Below are positions 52,970-63,130 of a DNA stretch of 64,000 nt, in pieces. The DNA comes from UBA11612 sp963662375 (lineage in GTDB: Bacteria; Pseudomonadota; Alphaproteobacteria; Rhodospirillales; Rhodospirillaceae). Every line of letters starts with the position of its first letter. Position 1 is the stretch's first letter. Position numbers and translations under genes: made by a program. Below the pieces are notes generated by a model. The model did no database searches. It was not told the DNA's origin and saw only the letters and a list, made by a program, of their open reading frames with translations. Location: assembly GCA_963662375.2 (NCBI GenBank), contig CAXXRP010000012.1:62001-126000 (forward strand). Reading direction: 5' to 3'.

Positions 52970-54331
52970 ATGGGTTTCGGTGTATACTTTAAGTTTTACA
53001 TGCAAGAACCGTTAGATCTTAGAGGCTATGAGCCTAGGGATCCCGACTCTAGGGTGTCCGGATCGGGCAGGGGTGCCTCCTATCCTGCTTTAGGCGGTGT
53101 GGTCGTCGGTCGCCGATTTGTGGTCGCTGCGGGCGCCGCTGTACTGCTGGGGCCCAACAGGGCTCGGGCTATTGGCGTTGCGTCGACGATGCGACTTCAT
53201 GACCACGGACCATACACCCGGCTTGTCCTTGAGCTGTCCGAGGGTGTTGATTTCAGTATCTTCCAACTCGCTGATCCCTACCAGATCGTGGTGGATTTGC
53301 CTGAGCTTGACTGGGCTATGGCCGGCGATGCTCCTGCTGAAAGTACGGGCTTGGTGCATGCTGTGCGCTTCGGAATGTTTCAACCGGGTAACGCGCGCGT
53401 AGTCGTGGATTTGTCGCAACCGTCTGGCGTTAAGAATGCGTTTGTACTCCAGGCAACTGGCAATACACCGCATCGCTTTGTTCTTGATTTGGAACCGGTG
53501 TCTCGGGAACGGTTTATGGCCAACATTGGCCAACGCCATCGAACCGGTGCGTTCAACACCGCACACCAAAATAGTGTGCGGGTGCCACCAAATTCCCAGG
53601 CTGACGCGGGTCATATAAAAAGTTCCAGCGCTGACCGGAAATCAGTGATTGTTCTGGATCCCGGCCACGGCGGTGTTGACCCCGGGGCCATCGGCGTTAG
53701 CGGTATATATGAGAAAGTTATTACTCTTGCGGCCGCACGCCAGCTCAAGACTCGGTTGGAAAAAACCGGCCTTTACAAGGTTGTGCTTACACGTGATCGA
53801 GACATATCGCTAGGACTGCGTGAGCGCCGCGAGATTGCGCATCGCGCGCAAGCCGACTTATTCGTTTCGCTCCACGCCGACTCTATCAAGAATACAAGCG
53901 TGCGGGGTCTATCCGTGTATACGCTTTCTGAAAAAGCGTCTGACAAAGAAGCAGAGGCTCTCGCTGTGCAGGAAAATAATGCTGATATCATCATTGGCAT
54001 TGATTTGACGCATGAAAGCCGCGAGGTTCGTCACATTCTTGTCGATTTGGCGCAACGGGAAAGCATGAACTTGGCGACAAAGCTGGCGACAAAGCTCATT
54101 GCCCAGCTGCAACGCGACGTTAAGTTGCTTAGAAACACACACCGTTTTGCGGGCTTTGCGGTTCTTAAATCGCCGGATATTCCTTCAGTGCTTATTGAGA
54201 TGGGCTATTTGTCTAACCGTGACGATGAGAGGGCCCTGAAACAGACCAGCTATAGAGAAAGGCTTATGACTGCGATCTCCCGCGGTCTGGATGATCATAT
54301 GGGCGCTGTACAAAGCGCTCAGCAGCTATAA
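52970..54331 (+). CDS. amiC: N-acetylmuramoyl-L-alanine amidase (AMIN + Amidase_3)
   Basis: 453 residues. A twin-arginine type export signal (GRRFVVAAGAAVLLGPNRARA, about residues 47-67) is followed by an AMIN peptidoglycan-binding domain (about 75-180) and an Amidase_3 zinc domain with VLDPGHGGVDPGAIG, RDRDISLGLRERREIAH and LFVSLHADSI; the C-terminal part holds VLKSPDIPSVLIEMGYLSN with the catalytic Glu. It cleaves peptide stems during cell division. The start is uncertain: an internal ATG at 53000 also lies before the Tat signal. Confidence 0.93.
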   Translation: MGFGVYFKFYMQEPLDLRGYEPRDPDSRVSGSGRGASYPALGGVVVGRRFVVAAGAAVLLGPNRARAIGVASTMRLHDHGPYTRLVLELSEGVDFSIFQLADPYQIVVDLPELDWAMAGDAPAESTGLVHAVRFGMFQPGNARVVVDLSQPSGVKNAFVLQATGNTPHRFVLDLEPVSRERFMANIGQRHRTGAFNTAHQNSVRVPPNSQADAGHIKSSSADRKSVIVLDPGHGGVDPGAIGVSGIYEKVITLAAARQLKTRLEKTGLYKVVLTRDRDISLGLRERREIAHRAQADLFVSLHADSIKNTSVRGLSVYTLSEKASDKEAEALAVQENNADIIIGIDLTHESREVRHILVDLAQRESMNLATKLATKLIAQLQRDVKLLRNTHRFAGFAVLKSPDIPSVLIEMGYLSNRDDERALKQTSYRERLMTAISRGLDDHMGAVQSAQQL

Positions 54332-54518
54332 TTACATTTTGGGCGAATTTTTGCCCCAATTCGGGTTCACCAAGTAAATTCTCGGCGTAAATGACGGGAT
54401 AGTGCCAAGATGCGCCGGGCTGAAGATTCGTTGTCTGCCGCCGAAGGCGATATAATCGAACTTCAATATTGTCAACGGCGGATTCACTGTTCGCAAGCGA
54501 CCAAGGGCCGGGTACTTC

Positions 54519-56957
54519 ATGAAACGGTGGCTGACTATTCTCTTTTGCGTGGGGATGCTGGGCATTTTTGTCGCCGGTGGGGCGGCGATCTTCCTCATCG
54601 ATCATTTTAGCCAAGGGCTTCCAGACTTTCGTCAACTCGCGACCTACGACCCGCCCGTCATGACGCGCGTGTATGCAGGCGATGGCCGTCTGATACAAGA
54701 GTACGCCATTGAGGGGCGCGTTTTTGTGCCAGTTGACGAAATTCCCAGGCGCATTATCAACGCAATCGTCGCCTCTGAGGACCAACGGTTTTTTACTCAC
54801 CCTGGTATCGATCCGATAAGTTTGACGCGTGCTGTCCTTGTTGTAATCGGTGATAAACTTTCCGGTAGTGATCGTCGGATGAAGGGTGCGTCTACTATCA
54901 CTCAACAGGTCGCGCAAAACTTTCTCCTGGGCCGAGAATACAGTTTCGACCGGAAGATTCGCGAGGCGATTCTTTCTTTTCGGATCGAACGCGCCTTCAC
55001 AAAAGACCATATACTCGAGTTGTATCTGAACGAAGTGTATTTCGGATATAGCGCATATGGCGTCGCCAGTGCCTCGAGGAACTATTTCAATAAATCTCTT
55101 GATGAGTTGACGGTGTCTGAGGCCGCTTTGCTTGCTGGCCTTTTAAAAGGGCCCAACAATTATAATCCGATACGTAATCCCGATGCGGCGATGGAACGTC
55201 GCAATTATGTGATCGGACGCATGCTTGAAGACGGCTACGTGAGCGCGGATGAGGCATTGATGGCGGGGCGTGAGCCAATTGTTGTTCGGGATCGGAATGA
55301 AACGGAAACGGTCCGCCACGCAGATTATTTTGCGGAAACTATCCGCCGAGATCTAGCGCAGCGCTATGGGGAGGAAGCCTTGTACAAAGGCGGGCTATCG
55401 GTGCGTACGTCACTGGACCCTCGATTGCAAGAGGTTGCAGACCAAAGTCTGCGCGACGGGCTCATCTCCTACGATCAGCGTCATGGCTGGCGTGGTCCGA
55501 TTACAAGGATAAGTATCGGCGAGAACGCCCTCCAACAGTTGTTGATGCAGACCGATCCGGATGGCTTGCCATCAAACTGGGCGGTCGCGTTGGTGCGGTC
55601 CGTTCGGCCCGAGGGCGCTTCGATCGTATTACGAGACGGTCAGGTTGGCACCTTGCCCTTGAGTGAGCTCCGATGGGCTCGGGAATGGCTGCCCGATCAA
55701 CTTGTGGGAGAGGCGGTAACGTCGGCAATGCAGGTTCTGCATGAAGGTGACGTAGTTGCGGTGGAGCGTTTGACCGTCAAGGGAGATGGTGCCGCGGACC
55801 TTGACGGCATCTTCGGTCTCCGCCAAATCCCCCAAATCAACGGTGCCATGGTAGCGCTAGACCCGCATACGGGTCGCGTCTTGGCGATGACAGGTGGCTT
55901 TGCGTTCGAGCGGTCGCAGTTTAACCGCGCAACGCAAGCGTTGCGTCAGCCTGGCTCAGCGTTCAAGCCGTTTGTATATTTGGCTGCTCTAGATGCCGGC
56001 TACACGCCGTCTACTTTGGTGCTTGATGCGCCTTTCGTGATTGACCAGGGTCCGGATTTGCCAAAGTGGAAGCCCAAGAATTACTCGGGTGAGTATATTG
56101 GGAGGGCAACCCTCCGGGCGGGGGTTGAAAAATCTCAAAATTTGATGACTGTTCGTCTCGCTCAGGCCGTAGGCATGGACCGTGTCGCGACGGTAGCTGA
56201 GGCATTTGGTATTGTCGACTCGCTCCCCCATAATCTCTCATCTTCTCTTGGTTCAGAGGTGACGACAGCACTGCGCTTAACGATAGCCTACGCGCAACTC
56301 GCGAACGGTGGGCGAAAACTTGAGCCAACATTCATTGACCGCATCCAAGATCGAGGTGGCCGAACGATTTACCGCGCTGACAATCGTTTGTGCGACGGTT
56401 GCCAGGGAGATCCTTGGGAGGGTCAGCCACCGCCTCTTGTGCCTGATGAGCGCGCCCAATTGGCAGACCCAGCAAGCGTCTATCAGATTGTCCATATCTT
56501 GGAAGGTGTGATCCGAAACGGTACAGGCCGAAGAGTCAGTGTGATCGGTAAGCCTCTAGCTGGGAAAACGGGGACTTCCAATGCTGCCATGGATACTTGG
56601 TTTCTTGGGTTTTCACCTGATCTCGCGGTAGGTGTGTTTGTTGGATTCGATGAGCCACGCACGCTTGGGCCGAAGGAAACGGGCAGTAGCGTTGCCGCGC
56701 CGGTTTTCCGCGACTTCATGGCAAAGGCGCTAAAGAACGAACCCGCGAAACCATTTAGAGTGCCGCCCGGTGTGAATCTCGTTCGTGTGGCCCATGACAC
56801 CGGCAAGCCCGCTCAACCAGGAGATTCATATGTGATTTTGGAAGCTTTCAAGGCAGGGACATCGCCGAATTCGCAGGCGACTATCATGGGCCAGCAGGAC
56901 CAGGGGGATTTTGCAGTAAGTTCGCCTGATCAACCCAATGCAGGCGGGTTATATTAG
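54519..56957 (+). CDS. mrcA: Penicillin-binding protein 1A
   Basis: 812 residues of a bifunctional class A PBP. One N-terminal membrane anchor (about 5-25) is followed by the GT51 glycosyltransferase with ASEDQRFFTHPGIDP, GASTITQQVAQNF and LNEVYFGYSAYG. A PBP OB-like linker follows. The transpeptidase has SxxK in QPGSAFKPFVY, SxN in SQNLMT and KTG in GKTGTSN. It makes and cross-links peptidoglycan at the inner membrane. It follows amiC on the same strand, as in many alphaproteobacteria. Confidence 0.96.
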   Translation: MKRWLTILFCVGMLGIFVAGGAAIFLIDHFSQGLPDFRQLATYDPPVMTRVYAGDGRLIQEYAIEGRVFVPVDEIPRRIINAIVASEDQRFFTHPGIDPISLTRAVLVVIGDKLSGSDRRMKGASTITQQVAQNFLLGREYSFDRKIREAILSFRIERAFTKDHILELYLNEVYFGYSAYGVASASRNYFNKSLDELTVSEAALLAGLLKGPNNYNPIRNPDAAMERRNYVIGRMLEDGYVSADEALMAGREPIVVRDRNETETVRHADYFAETIRRDLAQRYGEEALYKGGLSVRTSLDPRLQEVADQSLRDGLISYDQRHGWRGPITRISIGENALQQLLMQTDPDGLPSNWAVALVRSVRPEGASIVLRDGQVGTLPLSELRWAREWLPDQLVGEAVTSAMQVLHEGDVVAVERLTVKGDGAADLDGIFGLRQIPQINGAMVALDPHTGRVLAMTGGFAFERSQFNRATQALRQPGSAFKPFVYLAALDAGYTPSTLVLDAPFVIDQGPDLPKWKPKNYSGEYIGRATLRAGVEKSQNLMTVRLAQAVGMDRVATVAEAFGIVDSLPHNLSSSLGSEVTTALRLTIAYAQLANGGRKLEPTFIDRIQDRGGRTIYRADNRLCDGCQGDPWEGQPPPLVPDERAQLADPASVYQIVHILEGVIRNGTGRRVSVIGKPLAGKTGTSNAAMDTWFLGFSPDLAVGVFVGFDEPRTLGPKETGSSVAAPVFRDFMAKALKNEPAKPFRVPPGVNLVRVAHDTGKPAQPGDSYVILEAFKAGTSPNSQATIMGQQDQGDFAVSSPDQPNAGGLY

Positions 56958-57046
56958 CGGTCGCTGTACGGCCTTATCGCCTCTTGCGCGTATCGGACAA
57001 ATTCCTTAAATAGCCGTGCTATTGCAGAACGATTAACAGGTCGACC

Positions 57047-58166
57047 ATGCGTGCTGATGTTGAGTCTAAAGTGAAGGATATCAACCGGTCCCTTTCTTTG
57101 CTTCGGAGGCATCTTTGACTGGGATCGCGCACTTCTTCGACTTGATGAGCTGAACGCGAAAGCTGAAGACCCCGATCTTTGGGAAAGGCCCGCTGAGGCT
57201 CAAAAAATTATGCGTGAGCGGACCCAGATCGAGGTAGCGGTTACTGCAACGCGGCAAATCCAAAATGATTTAGCTGATGCTATCACCCTCTCTGAGCTTG
57301 CGGATGAGGCGGGTGATGATGTGAGTTTCGATGAAGCACGAAGCCTCCTCGACGAAGTCTTTGCGCGGGCGAAACGGCAGGAGTTGGAAGGCCTTCTATC
57401 TGGCGAGGCGGACGGCAACGACTGTTATCTCGAAATTCACGCGGGCCAAGGCGGTACAGAGGCACAGGATTGGGCCGAGATGCTTGCGCGTATGTATACA
57501 AGATGGGCGGAGAAGAAAGGGTATCGCTGTGAATACCTTGAAGAGAGTGCGGGAGAAGGTGCTGGTATCAAATCTGCTACCTTTCGAATCTCAGGAAATA
57601 ATTCGTATGGTTGGTTAAAAACGGAGAGTGGTGTGCACCGCTTGGTGCGTATATCTCCGTTTGACTCAAATGCGCGCCGGCATACCAGCTTCTCGTCTGT
57701 GTGGGTGTATCCGGTTGTAGATGAGACCATTAACGTTGAAATCAATGAAAAAAATTGTCGCATCGATACCTATCGGGCGTCTGGGGCTGGTGGTCAGCAT
57801 GTCAACAAAACCGATAGTGCCGTGCGTATCACGCACATGCCTACGAATATCGTCGTGCAATGCCAAAATGAGCGATCCCAGCACCAGAACCGGGCCAAAG
57901 CATGGGATATGTTGAAGGCGCGACTCTATGAGCTCGAACTGGAAAAACGGGAGGCCAAACTTTCAGCCCAAGAGGCGGCGAAGACGGAAATAGGTTGGGG
58001 GCATCAAATTCGTTCGTATGTGCTTCAGCCGTATCAGCTGGTGAAGGACCTTCGTACAGAAGTTGAAACGTCAGATACGCAAGGCGTTCTAGACGGCGAC
58101 CTGGATAAGTTTATGGCGGCCGCTTTAGCGTCGCGAATCAAGACGGCTGCCGACCTGGAAGTATAG
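57047..58166 (+). CDS. prfB: Peptide chain release factor 2, programmed +1 frameshift
   Basis: About 372 residues. The first 23 codons start at ATG 57047 and end at TGA 57116-57118 in the context AGG CAT CTT TGA C, with a Shine-Dalgarno-like GGAGG just upstream. This is the classic prfB autoregulatory +1 site, where low RF2 lets ribosomes slip from CTT. After the shift the frame is continuous to the stop at 58166. GGQ is in GAGGQHVNKTDSAVR; the SPF-type stop-recognition tripeptide is in RLVRISPFDSNARRHTSF. Confidence 0.96.
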
Positions 58167-58180
58167 GTGCTTCCACCGCG

Positions 58181-58975
58181 CTATGGCCAATGCTCGAGGT
58201 ATCCCGGTCCCATCCCAGCGCTCTCTCTCGCCTCGATGTTGAATGGACCCTTCGGTGTACCGCGAAAATATTTATCCAAAAGATATTTGTATTCCAGAGT
58301 CGGCTCCGTTCCCTCTTTTGCACATAGAAATTCGAACCATCGTATGCCGATAGACAGATGCTTGATTTCGTCTTCATAGATCATGTCAAGAATATCCGCG
58401 GTCTTGGCGTCATCGGCTTGTCGAAGACGTTGTGACGTTTTTGGGGTTGTATCAATACCTCGGGCTTCGAGAGTCATTGGAATGAGGGCCAAGCGAGCGG
58501 GCAACGATTCTGCGGTAATAGCCGCTGCTTCCCACAAACCATCGTGGGCAGGAAGATCGCCGTACACGACGTCCCAAGAGGTGAGTCTTTGAACCAGCGC
58601 TTGAAAGTGCTTTGCCTCTTCGTCAGCGACTTCGACCCAGTCGTTGTAGAAAGCGGTGGGCAAGTTATGGGACGTAAAGCGCGCAACAATATCCCATGCC
58701 AAGTCGATGGCGTTCAATTCGATGTGCGCCAGCGCATGGACAAGGGCAATACGGCCCTTTGGCCCGGTGGACCGCTTAGGCATTGCACGTGGAGCGCATA
58801 GGACCGGAGCTTGGGGCCGGGAGGGTCGTCTTGGCGGTGGGCAATGTCCGACTGGAAGGTCCGCCCCATTCCATGTGGCGGCGTAGCGAAAGGTCTTGCT
58901 TACCTTGAGCAACGGGTCTGCCGTCGTAAGAATATCAACCGCCGCGATTGCTAACGAGTTATCGCTATCCATCAC
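58181..58975 (-). CDS. DUF455 ferritin-like protein
   Basis: 264 residues. The ferritin-like four-helix region has the metal-ligand pattern HIELNAIDLAWD, EVADEEAKHFQALV, PMTLEARGIDTTPK and DEIKHLSIGIRWFEFLC, that is Glu and ExxH pairs expected for a di-iron site. The DUF455 family function is not known; a link to tRNA-modifying MiaE-like enzymes has been proposed. It overlaps the 3' end of bcp by 4 bp. Confidence 0.9.
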   Translation of the reverse strand: MMDSDNSLAIAAVDILTTADPLLKVSKTFRYAATWNGADLPVGHCPPPRRPSRPQAPVLCAPRAMPKRSTGPKGRIALVHALAHIELNAIDLAWDIVARFTSHNLPTAFYNDWVEVADEEAKHFQALVQRLTSWDVVYGDLPAHDGLWEAAAITAESLPARLALIPMTLEARGIDTTPKTSQRLRQADDAKTADILDMIYEDEIKHLSIGIRWFEFLCAKEGTEPTLEYKYLLDKYFRGTPKGPFNIEARESAGMGPGYLEHWP

Positions 58976-59437
58976 AGTGTTCTAAACGCGGCGGCAACAT
59001 CGTTAACGTGCCCAGGCACGCTCACCTTTCGCGATTCAGCCAGCATAACTCCTCTTTCATCAATCAGAAATATCGAGCGTTCTATCCCCATGTGTGTGTG
59101 CCCGTACATGTTTTTTCTCTTCCAAACGCTGTATGATTCGCAGGTCTTTGTTTCAGCATCTGACGCCAAACTAAAATTTAAGTTGTGCTTTGCCTTGAAT
59201 TTTCTGTGACTCTCTACCATATCCTTAGAAACCCCCACGATAACCGCATTTCTCCGGAAAAATTGTCCTGGAATCCCTGAAGGATTGGGCTTCTGCCGTG
59301 CAGCCTGCAGTATCATCTTTCGGGTAGAAATATAGTATCACTCTCTTGCCGCGAAGTGTTGCCAGGGAGATCGGCGCGCCGGTGTCAGTTGGCATCGTAA
59401 ACGCGGGCGCAGCCTTGCCGATGAGGGCGCCTACCAA
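58972..59437 (-). pseudogene. bcp: Bcp-type peroxiredoxin, frameshifted
   Basis: The N-terminal part (GKAAPAFTMPTDTG, YFYPKDDTAGCTAEAQSF) holds the peroxidatic cysteine in a TAGCT motif. The rest (VIVGVSKDMVESHRKF, FSLASDAETKTCESYSVW, GIERSIFLIDERG) is in another frame, joined near 59280 by one base change. Bcp peroxiredoxins detoxify alkyl hydroperoxides. The N-terminal extension upstream of 59437 is Lys/Ala-rich and merges with a glnE remnant, so the start is unclear. A sequencing indel is possible. Confidence 0.75.
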
Positions 59438-59450
59438 AGTTTTGTCGGCG

Positions 59451-59670
59451 TTACTTTTTGCAAGTTTCTTTGCGCCTTTCGGCGCTGCTTTCTGGCGGGC
59501 TATTTCCGAAAACCGAGTGAATCAACTCACGACCCGGTGCATTATTCGCTAGGGACCCTACCCACATCTGGATATCCTCAGGAAACGCCTGGGCGGCCTT
59601 GATCCATTCTTCCCGCAAGCGGTGCGCACGCGCCGGATCCGCAGGTGGCGGTAAGGGAAATTTCGGTCAT
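59451..59670 (-). pseudogene. glnE: glnE (glutamine synthetase adenylyltransferase), N-terminal remnant
   Basis: The frame reads FPLPPPADPARAHRLREEWIKAAQAF...NNAPGRELIHSVFGNSP, matching the start of GlnE, including the conserved VFGNSP. The family normally runs for about 950 more residues, but here the frame ends at TAA 59451-59453 and the bcp gene follows. A likely ATG (59668-59670) is one base out of frame with the homologous stretch. GlnE sits in this spot, divergent from the DUF3971 gene, in many alphaproteobacteria. It is a deletion remnant or an assembly collapse. Confidence 0.7.
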
Positions 59671-59852
59671 AAAATCAATATGTGGTCCGCATGATTTTAT
59701 GTTCTTTAACCGGACAGTGAGATATAGATGAGACGTGGTCAAGCTGTGGTGGGACACGTGATGTTGCTCCACCGGCAGGTGCCGGTGGGCAGGGCGCTGT
59801 AACTGGGCCGCAAAGCCTACGCCAATCTTAACAGGGAGTTTGACTGACGTTG

Positions 59853-62800
59853 ATGCACGGGGCGGTCAAGTATCTGCTTTGCGTTTTAGAAGCCACCTTG
59901 CTGGTGGCTCTATTGGGCGCGGGTATGTTGGCGTGGCGACTCAGCCAAGGCCCGGTAACCATTGACGTCATTGCGCCTTACGTCGCGAACGTTCTGGAGA
60001 GTCTTAACCCGGGGTTTCGATTTCGGATCGAGCACGCAGAATTTCGGTGGCAGGATTTCGAGGGACAGCCGCAACTTGTTGTCCGTGATGTACGAGTTTT
60101 AGATCCCGCCGGGAGTGTTGTCGCTGGCTTGCCGAGCTTGAGCACGTACCTTAGCGTGCCGGCTCTGGTTAAAGGCCATGTTGCGCCCGAGCGCATTAGC
60201 TTATCGAACCCTATTATTCGTTTTGTTCATCGCGCTGATGGCACACTTGGTCTTGGCGTCGAAGGCTCGGCCGCGGTGGCGCCCGCGGAGGGCGCAAGCG
60301 GAAACGTTTTGTTGGCCGCACTTATTGGGTCTCTAACCACTCCGCCCAGTACGGACAATCCCGCGGGGTACCTGCAGTCTGTATCTATCGACGGTACGAC
60401 GTTAATGCTCGTCGATGAGGCTTCGGGGCGGCGGTGGCTGGCTCCAGATGCAACGCTAGGATTTGATCGAGATGATGGCGGTGTTGAGTTTCGCGCGACC
60501 TTGCCAGTTGCCGAAAAAGGAAGGTACTGGGACGTTACCGCCCATGGCCGATATATCGTCGACACCGACAAGCTTACGGTGGCTTTTAGCATAGATAATT
60601 TAAGACCAACTCGGATTGCTGATTTGGTCCCACAACTTTCAGTACTTAAAATAATGGACCTCGGACTCAGCGGGGTCATCGCGGCCGACTTGAATCTGAA
60701 GGGGAATAGCGGGCAGATAGAAGCAGTTCGCTTTGATGTTCGTGGCAACTCGGGCCGCATACGTATCCCCCCCCCAGTCGCACTCGATTACCCTATCCGT
60801 AGTCTCATACTTAAAGGCGACGCAGGCGCGTCTTTGGATCGTATCTCGGTCGATGAGTTTCAAGTGGTGGTCGAAACCGGCGCCGAGGTCGCACCGGTCA
60901 TTAAAATGTCCCTACTTGCAACAAATCTAAATGCGGAACCTGACATTAGTGTTGGTGCCACTTTAGACGAGTTGTCTATCGAGGCTCTAAAAGAGTACTG
61001 GCCCGACAGCGTAAAGCCCAACACACGCAGCTGGATTGGGAGAAATATTTCTGACGGCGGCCTGATAAATATACGGGCTTCACTCCGTTTGTCTGGACCT
61101 AATTTCGATCAAATAGGCGCGACAGCGCTTAACATTTCGTCAGAGCTTCATGGCATCTCTATCCAATACATTAAAGGGATGCCCAGGATACGCAATGCCG
61201 GCGGAACGATGACGGTTGGTCTGGATGAAGCTCTTTTCGACCTGGACGACGGGTATGTTCCGGATCTGCTCGTCAAGGAGGGCCTTCGCGTAACACGCGG
61301 CAAACTTAGAATGCATAACCTGGGCAAACGCGGAACGGAAATGGCCGATTTCGATATTGATATCGTCGGCGATCTTGGTTCTGTCATGCGTCTGATCGAC
61401 CATGAGCCCTTTGGCTATGCGACAGCGGTGGGTATGGATGCTGCTGGAGCTAACGGCAGAGCAGACATAAATCTCGCATTGGATTTTCCACTCGTCAAAG
61501 ACCTAAAGCTCGACCAAGTCGAGATCGGTGTTAAAGCCACACTAGACCGCGTGGAAATGCCCCGTGTTGCTTTCGGTCTGCCGATGTCTAACGGACGCGC
61601 CAATGTCGTTTTGGACCGCGAGGGCATGGATATAAGCGGTTTCGCTTATATAGGAGGTATACCGACGTCAATTTCATGGTGGGAGAATTTTGCCGCGGAC
61701 GGATTTCGCAGCCGGTATGTTTTGGATCCGGTCGTGGAAAATGAAGACAGGCCAACGATAGGTCTGGGCGTTGCTCCCTTTACGCCGCCCTACGTTGACG
61801 GGTCGATTAATGCACACGTTGTTTATACTGTTGATAGTGATTCGACCGCATCGATGACGGCGCAGGTGAATTTGACTGAGCCTGCAATGGCGATTCCGGA
61901 GCTGAGTTGGCAAAAAAAATCGGGCGTTGCCGCGCACGCCAATGTTTCGGCATCGTTCTATGAAGGAAGACTGAAGGACGTATCTTCTTTTAAGGTGTGG
62001 TCTGGGGACAATTTTGAGGTATCGGGCGCCGCCACCTTTGGTGAGGATACGAAGCTTAGGTCACTGTCAATAGCGCCAAGCAGGGTCGGTGAAACTCAAC
62101 TGTCGGGAAGTCTTACATTTGATGACGACGATGGTTACGTTGTTGATGTTTCCGGTCCGGCCCTCAACGCAGTGTCCCTTTGGAAGGATGTTGGCAGGGA
62201 GCAGCGCGATGAAAACTCTGCGTTGGACAACGGCAGCGCCGAAGTCGCCCCCACTCCTATAAAACTACAAGTTAGATTTGATCGCATGTGGCTTACCCAA
62301 ATGGCCGATTTTACCGACGTTCAACTAGATTTCGAAAGTGACGCCGTTGGCGTTCGTACCATTGATTTCCAGAGCCGAGTGGAGGGAGAAACGCCCTTCA
62401 GTTTTGCGCTAACTTCAGGAGCAGCAGGCCGAACATTCTCGGGCAGCAGCGAAGATGGGGGAAGCGTTGTACGAGCGATCGGCTTGTTTGACGATATTGT
62501 TGGCGGACAATTGGAGATTGCCGGGGTTTTGGACCCTGAGGGGACGGCACATGGACTGGCTGAAATTAGCAATTTCAAACTTGTTGATGCGCCTCTTGTA
62601 GCTCGCTTGCTATCCGTGGCTTCGCTTACGGGTGTTCTCGATGAGCTTCGAGGCGAAGGTATCTCATTTAAGACGCTGCGCGTTCCGTTTATCTACGGCG
62701 GTTCGACACTGGCTATTGAAGACGGCGAGATGTTTGGCAACTCTTTAGGACTCACGGGCCAAGGACGCTACGATCTTGCGTTGTCGTCCATAAATTTTGA

Positions 62801-63110
62801 CGGCACCCTGATTCCTGCGTACGTAATTAATTCGGCGTTGAACTCCATCCCGCTCATTGGGGACCTTTTTACGGCGGGCGACAAGGGAAGCGGCATTTTT
62901 GCGGCCACCTACAGCTACCGTGGCGATGTAACGACCGCGCAGCCGACGGTCAATCCCCTGGCGGCATTGGCACCGGGTTTCCTGCGCCATATTTTCGATA
63001 TATTTAAAACTCGCCCGCAGGAAGCATCTGCAGTACCGGCCGGGAAGCCGGATGGGGATGATGCGACCTTGTCTCCCTCTACCAAAGATCTAACCAAGCC
63101 ACAACACTGA
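59853..63110 (+). CDS. DUF3971/AsmA-like envelope protein
   Basis: About 1085 residues. One N-terminal membrane anchor (VLEATLLVALLGAGMLAW) is followed by a very long, beta-rich body typical of YhdP/TamB/AsmA-like bridges. Segments include IRNAGGTMTVGLDEALFDLDDG, the DUF3971 core with ISWWENFAADGFRSRYVL and the end block NSIPLIGDLFTAGDKGSGIFAATYSYRG. Such proteins move phospholipids between membranes. The ATG at 59853 is preferred over TTG at 59850. Confidence 0.88.
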   Translation: MHGAVKYLLCVLEATLLVALLGAGMLAWRLSQGPVTIDVIAPYVANVLESLNPGFRFRIEHAEFRWQDFEGQPQLVVRDVRVLDPAGSVVAGLPSLSTYLSVPALVKGHVAPERISLSNPIIRFVHRADGTLGLGVEGSAAVAPAEGASGNVLLAALIGSLTTPPSTDNPAGYLQSVSIDGTTLMLVDEASGRRWLAPDATLGFDRDDGGVEFRATLPVAEKGRYWDVTAHGRYIVDTDKLTVAFSIDNLRPTRIADLVPQLSVLKIMDLGLSGVIAADLNLKGNSGQIEAVRFDVRGNSGRIRIPPPVALDYPIRSLILKGDAGASLDRISVDEFQVVVETGAEVAPVIKMSLLATNLNAEPDISVGATLDELSIEALKEYWPDSVKPNTRSWIGRNISDGGLINIRASLRLSGPNFDQIGATALNISSELHGISIQYIKGMPRIRNAGGTMTVGLDEALFDLDDGYVPDLLVKEGLRVTRGKLRMHNLGKRGTEMADFDIDIVGDLGSVMRLIDHEPFGYATAVGMDAAGANGRADINLALDFPLVKDLKLDQVEIGVKATLDRVEMPRVAFGLPMSNGRANVVLDREGMDISGFAYIGGIPTSISWWENFAADGFRSRYVLDPVVENEDRPTIGLGVAPFTPPYVDGSINAHVVYTVDSDSTASMTAQVNLTEPAMAIPELSWQKKSGVAAHANVSASFYEGRLKDVSSFKVWSGDNFEVSGAATFGEDTKLRSLSIAPSRVGETQLSGSLTFDDDDGYVVDVSGPALNAVSLWKDVGREQRDENSALDNGSAEVAPTPIKLQVRFDRMWLTQMADFTDVQLDFESDAVGVRTIDFQSRVEGETPFSFALTSGAAGRTFSGSSEDGGSVVRAIGLFDDIVGGQLEIAGVLDPEGTAHGLAEISNFKLVDAPLVARLLSVASLTGVLDELRGEGISFKTLRVPFIYGGSTLAIEDGEMFGNSLGLTGQGRYDLALSSINFDGTLIPAYVINSALNSIPLIGDLFTAGDKGSGIFAATYSYRGDVTTAQPTVNPLAALAPGFLRHIFDIFKTRPQEASAVPAGKPDGDDATLSPSTKDLTKPQH

Positions 63111-63130
63111 GCAACTTGCGATTCAGTTAT

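Noticed and set aside
57047..57118. prfB frameshift as a sequencing error
   Set aside because: The CTT TGA C site with an upstream GGAGG is the known programmed +1 frameshift of RF2 genes.
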